Shown: positions 24,369 to 34,129 of the stretch, piece after piece
Numbering within the stretch: position 1 is the stretch's first letter
Layout of the letters: each line of letters opens with the position of its first letter
Assembly: GCA_913050645.1 (NCBI GenBank)
Contig: CAJXAG010000001.1
Location: forward strand, 1-45,983
Reading direction: 5' to 3'
Origin: an uncultured bacterium
GTDB lineage: Bacteria; Patescibacteriota; Minisyncoccia; Phycocordibacterales; UBA918
Length of the DNA stretch: 45,983 nt
The notes under the pieces: generated by a model
The model's database searches: none
What the model was told of the DNA's origin: nothing
Seen by the model: only the letters and a program-made list of their open reading frames with translations
Program-made: the position numbers and the translations under genes

Positions 24369-25144
24369 AGCTTATCGTCAAGATAGACCTCGTACACAGT
24401 TCCGATAAAAAACGGTAACGCAAACAGCAATATAATTTCCTCAAGTGGTACACTCTGACCATAAAATGATATCGTAGCGATATACTCTTGTGTATATCCA
24501 AATACCTTGTACACATTTGCAGATGCAAGAAAGAGGTATATACCTGATGGTACTGCTGCAATAAGTGAGAAATCAATAATACGATCGAAAAATGGTACCG
24601 ACAGACTCTTATGGAGTATCAGGATAGCCAACGCAGAACCAACGAGAATGCCAATCATCCACAGGTATGAGTACGGCAGAAAAATACTATCTGCAACATA
24701 CCGCTGAATTCCTATGAGCACCACTACCGCTACCGAAAAGACTGCAAAAAAGCCAAAACGCTGCCACGCACTTCGCGGTGAGTATATTCCATCGTCAAAA
24801 AACACCTCATACAAAAGTGCCAAGAAAACAACTTGGAATACAATTACAATAAGCATCTCAAGTGGCACAAGATTAAACACACGAGTTTCCATGATTCCGA
24901 TGCTATACCAAAGACCGTACATATGCGCGATACCTTCAAGCAAAAAAGCCACGCCAGCACCAAGTACAGTAACCGACAGCAGTACCATAGGTGGAGCTAC
25001 CGTGAAGCGTGCAAGTGCCAGCGCAGGAACTGCAAAAAGTACCAAAGCAGAAACGAGCATGCCGGCGTCAAACACAAACAGACTCCACAACGCAAGCGTG
25101 TAGTAAAGTACGATTATAGAAAACAAAAGAACCGTTCGATGCAT
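24365..25144 (-). CDS. Lycopene-cyclase-domain-like membrane protein
   Basis: A 259-residue protein with about eight membrane segments and an internal duplication. The units end in RVFNLVPLEMLIVIVFQ, then YEVFFDD (about 85-120), and in SVPLEEIILLF, then YEVYLDD (about 220-258). The PLE(E) motif after an aromatic/hydrophobic helix is the hallmark of the small-subunit-type lycopene cyclase domain (CrtYc/CrtYd, CarR). No other carotenoid gene is visible, so the substrate may not be lycopene. A TACAAT box and an AGGGG-type ribosome binding site precede the start. Confidence 0.62.
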   Translation of the reverse strand: MHRTVLLFSIIVLYYTLALWSLFVFDAGMLVSALVLFAVPALALARFTVAPPMVLLSVTVLGAGVAFLLEGIAHMYGLWYSIGIMETRVFNLVPLEMLIVIVFQVVFLALLYEVFFDDGIYSPRSAWQRFGFFAVFSVAVVVLIGIQRYVADSIFLPYSYLWMIGILVGSALAILILHKSLSVPFFDRIIDFSLIAAVPSGIYLFLASANVYKVFGYTQEYIATISFYGQSVPLEEIILLFALPFFIGTVYEVYLDDKL

Positions 25145-25170
25145 AATTTAGTCCCCTACATTGTACCAAA

Positions 25171-25209
25171 TACAAAAGCACGGAAAGCGAAGCTTTCCGT
25201 GCTTTTGTA
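25171..25209 (-). terminator. 18-bp terminator downstream of rpoD
   Basis: Stem 25171-25188/25192-25209 with loop GAA, flanked by A- and T-tracts. On the minus strand it follows rpoD and element D, so it is the probable end of the dnaG-rpoD transcript. Its inner 11 bp are identical to the palindrome in prmC (11917-11941). Confidence 0.8.
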
Positions 25210-25229
25210 TAAAACTCAATCTTCCTTTA

Positions 25230-25446
25230 CTCAAATCCTGCTACCGAGATGAGATACGCTGCGTGAGAAAGTACTCAACGTACTTTCGCAAGAGGTTGTC
25301 TATGATTCTGAAGTCATGAAGAATCATGGCAACCTAAACAGCTTCAGTAAGAAGCAAGAAAAATTGCCGGAGCCGTACTTAGTGGTACGGTGACCGGCAA
25401 TTTTTTGCAGTCCAACAAAGTAGCTCGCTCGTTAGTAGGATTTGAG
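25230..25446 (-). ncRNA. Structured 3'-end element D (rpoD), two-module form
   Basis: A 217-base element. Outer arms CTCAAATCCT (25230-25239) and AGGATTTGAG (25437-25446) pair perfectly; the second arm holds the last rpoD codons, and the TAA at 25432-25434 is just inside. Next on the minus strand: GCTAC/GTAGC, loop TTTGTT, AAAAATTGCCGG/CCGGCAATTTTT, conserved TCA/CTC loop and apical CCGTAC/GTACGG, then a second module starting GCTTCTTACTGAAGC, a long hairpin, and TGCG-AAAGTAC/GTACTTT-CTCACGCA. The second module matches element A by sequence in the loops only. Confidence 0.75.
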
Positions 25447-26787
25447 ACGGCGGGCCTTGTCGTGCTGTCTAATCTTCTCCAAAGCCTTCGCCTCAATCTG
25501 TCGAATACGCTCTCGGGTTACCCCAAACTCTTTACCTACCTCTTCAAGCGTGTGATAGGTGCCATCGAGTAGTCCATGTCGCATCTCAAGAATCTTTCGC
25601 TCTTTCTCTGAGAGATGATCGAGAATTTCTTGTATCTGATCAGTAAGAATACTGTGTGCAACTTCCTGGTCTGGTGAGACCATCTTCTCGTCTGAGATAA
25701 AGTCAGACAGACGTGAACGATCATCATCGTCACCAATTGGAAGCTCGAGAGAAATAGTATCCTGAGAAATCTTCTCGATCTGGTAAATCTTCTCCACCTC
25801 AACATCCATTTCGGTCGCAATTTCTTCGGGCATTGGATCTCGTCCTAGGTCCTGTGCAAGCCGTCGTGAGACCTGCTTGTACTTTGCCATGGTTTCAACC
25901 ATATGCACTGGAATACGAATAGTTCGAGACTGGTCAGCAAGCGCTCGGGTGATCGCCTGACGAATCCACCATGTTGCGTACGTAGAGAACTTAAAGCCTT
26001 TGAGGTGGTCAAACTTATCTACTGCTTTAAAGAGACCAAGGTTTCCTTCTTGAATAAGATCAAGCAACGTAAGGTCTGGAGAACGACCAACATACTTCTT
26101 GGCAATCGAAACCACCAAACGAAGGTTTGCACGCGCAAGCAAGTTCCGAGCCTCTTCGTCACCGTCAAGAATACGCTGCGCAAGGTCTCGTTCTTCCTGC
26201 GCGGTAAGCAACGGATACTGTCCGATTTCTCGCAGATACATCTGAATAGAATCGTAGCTGCTGTCGTTACGCTTGTATGCATTCTTCTGCGCAATCACTT
26301 CTGCAGACGGATCGGCACCCAGCATGCCCCCACTGGAGAGCACGTCAATTCCGGCAATTGAAAAGTTCTCGTACATTACCTCAAGAAATGGCACTTCCTT
26401 TTCAATCTGTGGGAAATACTTAAGAATCTCATCATACGTCACATACCCCCGCTCCTTTCCAAGTTTCATCAGCTCAGTCTGCTTCGCACGTTGCAATTTT
26501 TGAGATTTCGTTAGTTTCTTCGCGACCTTCTTTACGGTCTTTTTTGACACCTTTTTAGCCACAACTTTCGTCGCGGTCTTCTTTGTTGTCTTTTTAGTTG
26601 TCTTCTTTGCAGTTTTCTTTACTGCGGTTTTTTTGGCAGATGTTTTTTTAGCTGTAACCTTTGTGGTTTTTTTTGCTACTTTTTTTGTTGCCTTTTTTAC
26701 GGTTTTTTTAACCGCCTTTTTTGCTTGCCCGTTAAGTTTCTGTGAAACTTTTTGGGTTGATTTCTTGGTTGCTTTTTTTGCGACCAT
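25432..26787 (-). CDS. rpoD: RNA polymerase primary sigma factor RpoD with H1-like N-terminal tail
   Basis: Primary sigma-70 factor, 451 residues. Residues 1-95 are an extreme Lys/Thr/Ala-rich repeat tail (KKxxKK spacing), unlike normal region 1.1, which is acidic. The normal sigma domains follow: region 1.2 (SYDSIQMYLREIGQYPLLTAQEE), region 2 with KFSTYATWWIRQAITRALADQ for -10 recognition, region 3, and region 4.2 GVTRERIRQIEAKALEKIRQH for -35 recognition. The basic tail may bind DNA non-specifically. The gene follows dnaG by 44 bases, with a TATACT-type -10 box in between, and has structured element D at its stop. Confidence 0.93.
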   Translation of the reverse strand: MVAKKATKKSTQKVSQKLNGQAKKAVKKTVKKATKKVAKKTTKVTAKKTSAKKTAVKKTAKKTTKKTTKKTATKVVAKKVSKKTVKKVAKKLTKSQKLQRAKQTELMKLGKERGYVTYDEILKYFPQIEKEVPFLEVMYENFSIAGIDVLSSGGMLGADPSAEVIAQKNAYKRNDSSYDSIQMYLREIGQYPLLTAQEERDLAQRILDGDEEARNLLARANLRLVVSIAKKYVGRSPDLTLLDLIQEGNLGLFKAVDKFDHLKGFKFSTYATWWIRQAITRALADQSRTIRIPVHMVETMAKYKQVSRRLAQDLGRDPMPEEIATEMDVEVEKIYQIEKISQDTISLELPIGDDDDRSRLSDFISDEKMVSPDQEVAHSILTDQIQEILDHLSEKERKILEMRHGLLDGTYHTLEEVGKEFGVTRERIRQIEAKALEKIRQHDKARRLKSY

Positions 26788-26831
26788 AGTGTCCAGTACT
26801 ATACAGTATATTGCAGAAAAAACCAGCTCTT

Positions 26832-28613
26832 TTAGTCCAGCTTTCTCCCCTCTTCGTAACCAAATAGCATCAGATCAACTTCAAGTTCCTTTTGCTCTTT
26901 TTGAAGTTTGTCTATCGCCACAATTGCTTCCATCTGAGCTTTGTCATCACCCGTACGTAACTTCTGATCATACTCTGCGCGTTTCTCTTTTCCGAGAAGT
27001 CCTGCGAGCTCATTAAGCTCCGCGGCTATATCGCTGAGCACCTGCTTAATCGGCAACCGCTCAATATCTTCAGCAAGTCGAAATGGGAGATTCCCAATTT
27101 CTTCTGCAGAATAGAGCTCACGCATATCCTGAGCAGACTTCCCGGTGACTTTTTGCAAATGTTCGGCCAGTGGCGGCACATGCTCTTTGGGCAATTCATC
27201 AATAAGCACTGCAAATCGTTTTAATAAAGCTTCTTTTCGTTGCATGGATTCTTTTGTGTTTGGTTCTGGTTTTACAGGAGCTTGTTCCTGCGACACTGCG
27301 GTGCGCGCAGCTCTTTGCTCTTCTTCTTGTATTTTCTCTATAAAACGCTGTGTCTCAGCATGAATGGCGTCTTTTGTAGTCCCGAGACGCTGCGCAATCA
27401 ACCCTTCGAAGTGTTCTTGGTCAATACGGTTTGGGATACGGGCAACGTATGGAAGAATCTCTTCTCGTGCTTTAAGCTTAAATGCTCGCTCGTCTTTATT
27501 CTGGTCTTGCAGCACATCAAGTAAGTACTCGATCACATGTGTTGCGTGCCCCACCATCTTCTTAAACTCCGCAGCATCTTTTTGAATAATGTCCGCAGGG
27601 TCTTCTCCGTCAGGCATACGCACCACCTTTACATCCATTCCGCGTGAAAGCATCAGCTCTGCTGCTTTCTTCACTGCAGCGATTCCAGCTCGGTCAGCAT
27701 CAAGTGCAAGCACTGCCCGATTACTTAACCGTTGCAGTAGCATAACGTGGTGTGCCGTCAATGCCGTACCTGAGATCGCTATGGTGTTTCCATATCCTGC
27801 CTGGTGCGCCATAACGACATCAAACTGCCCCTCTACGCACAGACAAAAATCCATGGTACGAATGCCTTGCTTTGCCTTATCGTATCCGTAGAGAATTTCA
27901 GACTTGTTAAACAGCTCCGTCTCCGGTGAGTTTACATACTTTGGTGCTTCAGAGTCTTTGGTAAGGATGCGCCCCGAGTATGCAACTACATGACCCGCAT
28001 TATCAAAAATCGGAAACATGATACGGTCACGAAACAGATCATATGCTTCCTTCCCTGCATCAGCACCTTTGGCGAGTCCTGCTTTGAGTAATTCTTGAGT
28101 AGTGAACTTCTCTGCCTCAAGCGCATTTTTAAGCTCTCGCCAACCATGGTCAGGTGGGCCAGGTGCGTAGCCAATACGCCACTTTGCAATGGTTTGAGGG
28201 GTAACCCCGCGGTCCTCTAGGTACTGTTGCGCTTCAGGTTTCTTGTGTCGATACTCTTCAAAAAATTTCGTAGCGTGCTCAAGTACATCGTACTGTCGTT
28301 CACGCTCAGTACGTTTTTGCGGATCTTCTCGCACCAGCTCTACGCCCGCTTTCTCTGCAAGAATCTTCAACGCGCCCTTAAAGTCGACCCCTTCCATTTC
28401 TTGCACAAAGGTAAAGATGTCACCGCCTTGCGAAGTTGAAAAGCAGTAGTACATACCGCGATCAGGAGACACATAAAAAGAAGGGGTCTTTTCAGTAGTA
28501 AAAGGGCTCTTACCCTTCATATTTTTCCCCGCAGGATGCAACTCAACATACGGTGCAATCACATCCACCACCGAAAGCCGCTCTTTTATCTGTCGTACTG
28601 CATCACCTGCCAT
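26832..28613 (-). CDS. dnaG: DNA primase DnaG with degenerate zinc finger
   Basis: Primase (593 residues) synthesising replication primers. The N-terminal zinc-binding region is recognisable (GKSPFTTEKTPSF, then GMYYCFSTSQGGDIF) but three of the four expected ligands are replaced: Ser 36 for Cys, Thr 39 for His, Thr 60 for Cys; only Cys 57 remains. The TOPRIM domain is normal, with CVEGQFDVV (catalytic Glu), ALDADRAG and DGEDPADII. The C-terminal helicase-binding region is long and charged. The ATG at 28613 (MAGDAVRQIKERL) is chosen over one eleven codons upstream. The dnaG-rpoD order resembles the macromolecular synthesis operon, without rpsU. Confidence 0.93.
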   Translation of the reverse strand: MAGDAVRQIKERLSVVDVIAPYVELHPAGKNMKGKSPFTTEKTPSFYVSPDRGMYYCFSTSQGGDIFTFVQEMEGVDFKGALKILAEKAGVELVREDPQKRTERERQYDVLEHATKFFEEYRHKKPEAQQYLEDRGVTPQTIAKWRIGYAPGPPDHGWRELKNALEAEKFTTQELLKAGLAKGADAGKEAYDLFRDRIMFPIFDNAGHVVAYSGRILTKDSEAPKYVNSPETELFNKSEILYGYDKAKQGIRTMDFCLCVEGQFDVVMAHQAGYGNTIAISGTALTAHHVMLLQRLSNRAVLALDADRAGIAAVKKAAELMLSRGMDVKVVRMPDGEDPADIIQKDAAEFKKMVGHATHVIEYLLDVLQDQNKDERAFKLKAREEILPYVARIPNRIDQEHFEGLIAQRLGTTKDAIHAETQRFIEKIQEEEQRAARTAVSQEQAPVKPEPNTKESMQRKEALLKRFAVLIDELPKEHVPPLAEHLQKVTGKSAQDMRELYSAEEIGNLPFRLAEDIERLPIKQVLSDIAAELNELAGLLGKEKRAEYDQKLRTGDDKAQMEAIVAIDKLQKEQKELEVDLMLFGYEEGRKLD

Positions 28614-28724
28614 AGTCAGAGTATTATACGCGAAAGTTAATGACAACGCACAGAACTTGACTTTTTTATAATTTTATAGAGAATAGCTATAGAAACAACA
28701 TTCTATGTTCTGGAGGAGACATCA

Positions 28725-29048
28725 ATGAAATACACATACGTAGTTCGCTTGCAACTTAGAGGTGGGGTAGTAACTTTAAAGAATTTTACCTCAGAATGTC
28801 CAATCAATACCGGACACACACTAATTGTCAGAATGGATGTAATTCACTGGCTTTGCGGACTCGAACTTCGAGTCTTGAAGGTACAACATCTAAAAAACTT
28901 GATTGCTCGCCACAACGATCCTGACATATCATCCCTTATGGTTGACTTTGCAAAACAAGAGATTCGCGAGCATCTAGAAAAAATAGGTGATAAAAAAGTG
29001 ATCGGCTCATTCGAAGCTCACGGCTGGCAATACAAAGCCAACTCATAG
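28725..29048 (+). CDS. Orphan hypothetical protein (cassette 1)
   Basis: A 107-residue soluble, basic protein with no recognisable domain. A beta-rich first half (YTYVVRLQLRGGVVTLKNF) resembles a small beta-barrel start; the second half is helical (VDFAKQEIREHLEKIGDKK). A strong GGAGGAG ribosome binding site precedes the ATG, and a private terminator follows 8 bases after the stop. It is the first of three consecutive small genes with the same architecture (28725, 29148, 29644). Confidence 0.7.
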   Translation: MKYTYVVRLQLRGGVVTLKNFTSECPINTGHTLIVRMDVIHWLCGLELRVLKVQHLKNLIARHNDPDISSLMVDFAKQEIREHLEKIGDKKVIGSFEAHGWQYKANS

Positions 29049-29056
29049 GCATCCCC

Positions 29057-29090
29057 ACAAACCTCGCTTGGTTTAGCGGGGTTTGTTTTT
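29057..29090 (+). terminator. Intrinsic terminator
   Basis: 12-bp stem 29057-29068/29075-29086 (one G-T pair) with loop TGGTTT, then TTTTT. Same AAACC...GGGTTTGTTTTT style as the two following cassettes. Confidence 0.85.
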
Positions 29091-29095
29091 ATCTA

Positions 29096-29122
29096 CCACT
29101 ATGTTAGGTTTGATACAAATGT
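29096..29122 (+). promoter_or_regulatory. Shared upstream motif of cassettes 2 and 3, copy 1
   Basis: CACTATGTTAGGTTTGATAC followed by AAATG; the matching segment at 29595-29619 has the same CACTATGnTAnGTTTGAyACAAAyG pattern at the same place between terminator and ribosome binding site. It is probably the promoter or an operator; TATGTT or GATACAAAT could be the -10 element. Confidence 0.45.
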
Positions 29123-29147
29123 TCATCCAGCAGAAAGGAGGTTTATT

Positions 29148-29543
29148 ATGACTGCTGTTGTTCTCTTGAAACCCAAAAACCACACCCTGTTCGAACCAGG
29201 TGATACGCTCATCTACTATCACAAATGGAAGCTTTGGGAAAAACCAAAGAATCAAAAGTGGTTTCACAATCTCAGTCTTGAGGAATGTGAGCAGCTCGCC
29301 CCCGGTGACCAAGTATGGATTGATGTTGATCCTTTGTACCACAACGGTAAAGTGTACGGTTGCATTCTGGTAACCATCACAAGCATTTCCAGAACGGCTC
29401 AAGACACACTTAGTGTCGGCTACAGCTCACCATCAATCAGTGGCCGTTCACTGATCACTTACAAAGGTAAGCTTGCTGTTCTTACCAACGAAGAGCAGGT
29501 ATACAACTGGACAAAAGATGTAGACGCTGCACGCAATGTGTAA
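29148..29543 (+). CDS. Orphan hypothetical protein (cassette 2)
   Basis: A 131-residue soluble protein without a recognised domain. The pattern of short beta-strands with repeated GD turns (FEPGDTLIYY, LAPGDQVWIDVD) suggests a small SH3- or PAS-like beta fold. One AAAGGAGGT ribosome binding site, among the strongest in the window, lies 6 bases before the ATG. It has a private terminator and shares an upstream motif with the next gene, so the two may be co-regulated. Confidence 0.72.
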   Translation: MTAVVLLKPKNHTLFEPGDTLIYYHKWKLWEKPKNQKWFHNLSLEECEQLAPGDQVWIDVDPLYHNGKVYGCILVTITSISRTAQDTLSVGYSSPSISGRSLITYKGKLAVLTNEEQVYNWTKDVDAARNV

Positions 29544-29556
29544 CATCACATCCCCT

Positions 29557-29588
29557 AAACCCCGCAGCCATGCGGGGTTTGTTTTTTA
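29557..29588 (+). terminator. Intrinsic terminator
   Basis: Perfect 10-bp stem AAACCCCGCA/TGCGGGGTTT with loop GCCA, followed by GTTTTTTATT. Confidence 0.9.
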
Positions 29589-29594
29589 TTTGTC

Positions 29595-29619
29595 ACTATG
29601 ATACGTTTGACACAAACGC
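29595..29619 (+). promoter_or_regulatory. Shared upstream motif, copy 2
   Basis: CACTATGATACGTTTGACAC followed by AAACG, matching 29096-29122. It lies between the preceding terminator and the AAAAGGAG ribosome binding site. Confidence 0.45.
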
Positions 29620-29643
29620 ACATTTCTAAAAAGGAGAAATACC

Positions 29644-29877
29644 ATGCTTTCATGCATACTCATCGCTGGCTCACTGTGGATTGAACAAACCCCTGATTCC
29701 GGGTATTACCTAAACATCAACACCTTCACAGGTATCGGGCGTACAGAAGAAAGTGCTGATATCCATTTCACAAAAGACGGAATTGCATCCTACCCTGTCA
29801 CACTGCCCGAGCAGCTCCAGGACGCATCTATACCTGAAATTCTTGCAGCCTGCGAAGCCGTTGCCCGAGAACAGTAA
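29644..29877 (+). CDS. Orphan hypothetical protein (cassette 3)
   Basis: A 77-residue protein of unknown function. The first ten residues are hydrophobic but too short and uncharged for a sure signal peptide. The rest contains strand-like segments and an acidic helical end (ASIPEILAACEAVARE). It has an AAAAGGAG ribosome binding site, an upstream motif shared with the 29148 gene, and an AACCCCGC-type terminator 8 bases after the stop. Confidence 0.65.
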   Translation: MLSCILIAGSLWIEQTPDSGYYLNINTFTGIGRTEESADIHFTKDGIASYPVTLPEQLQDASIPEILAACEAVAREQ

Positions 29878-29884
29878 TAACCCA

Positions 29885-29918
29885 AAACCCCGCACAGTCT
29901 GCGGGGCTTGTTTTTTAC
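29885..29918 (+). terminator. Intrinsic terminator
   Basis: Stem 29885-29894/29900-29909 (one mismatch) with loop CAGTC, followed by GTTTTTTAC. Confidence 0.85.
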
Positions 29919-29926
29919 ATGAAAAA

Positions 29927-30287
29927 AATACCACAATTAATTACGTAATTAATTGTGGTATTAATTTTGAAATTCTTTCAAATGAAGCCCCCACGAGCTT
30001 ACACTCGGGGTATCTCACCAAGTTACGTAGCTTGCTACGTAACACCTATCGCTATCACGATAGGCAAACTCCCTCCATCCCCGGGCTTACGCCGCGGGGT
30101 ATTTGTGGGGAATAAACACCTTACGATTTTTTTAATTAGTTCAATATATCGAACTAATTTAAGTGTATCGCCTGAGTTTAAATACCCATTTAAATTGCAA
30201 TTTAAATGGGTATTCAATCGGGTTATTAATCGCTAGATTTTGCAAACACAAAAGCACGGCGCCTAAAGGCGCCGTGCTTTTGTGTTT
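29927..30287. repeat. Run of at least seven hairpins in a gene-free region
   Basis: In 360 bases I count a 36-base perfect palindrome (29927-29962), hairpins at about 29989-30009 (CCCC-CGAG/CTCG-GGGG), 30013-30034 (GTTACGTAGC/GCTACGTAAC), 30043-30063, 30081-30101, 30136-30157 and 30180-30213 (34-base palindrome), then the terminator at 30244-30287. The second and fifth share CnGGCTTAC...GGGGTAT, and the fifth resembles 46-75. No convincing ORF exists here. Confidence 0.8.
30244..30287 (-). terminator. 20-bp terminator downstream of rpoC
   Basis: Perfect 20-bp stem 30244-30263/30268-30287 with loop TAAA and A/T flanks. On the minus strand it follows rpoC and element E, so it is the likely end of the rpoBC transcript. 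Its AAAGCACGG core resembles the rpoD terminator. Confidence 0.82.
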
Positions 30288-30313
30288 TACTTCTATCCTC
30301 GTCTTTCTCTCTT

Positions 30314-30426
30314 AGAAACTGAATAAGTTGCCTGAGATACGAAACAGACAAGAAAAAAGACCCGAGCGGTACTAAGGTGTACCGTGAGGGTCTTTTTTCG
30401 TAGTCTAATGAAGTAGATTAGGTGAA

Positions 30427-30439
<13 letters not shown>
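30314..30439 (-). ncRNA. Structured 3'-end element E (rpoC)
   Basis: A 126-base element with 13-bp perfect outer arms (30314-30326 and 30427-30439); the second arm contains the rpoC TAA and its last three sense codons. Inward on the minus strand: TAC/GTA, loop TTCATT/GTTTC, AGAC/GTCT, loop TAC/CTT, GAAAAAAGACCC/GGGTCTTTTTTC, conserved TCA/CTC loop, and apical CGGTAC/GTACCG with loop ACCTTA. The true terminator is the separate hairpin at 30244-30287, so this element should be part of the rpoBC 3'-UTR. Confidence 0.78.
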
Positions 30440-34113
<3,674 letters not shown>

Positions 34114-34129
34114 ACATTATTGAGGACTA

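Noticed and set aside
29927..30287. CRISPR array
   Set aside because: The inverted repeats are all different and irregularly spaced; no direct repeats with uniform spacers and no cas genes.
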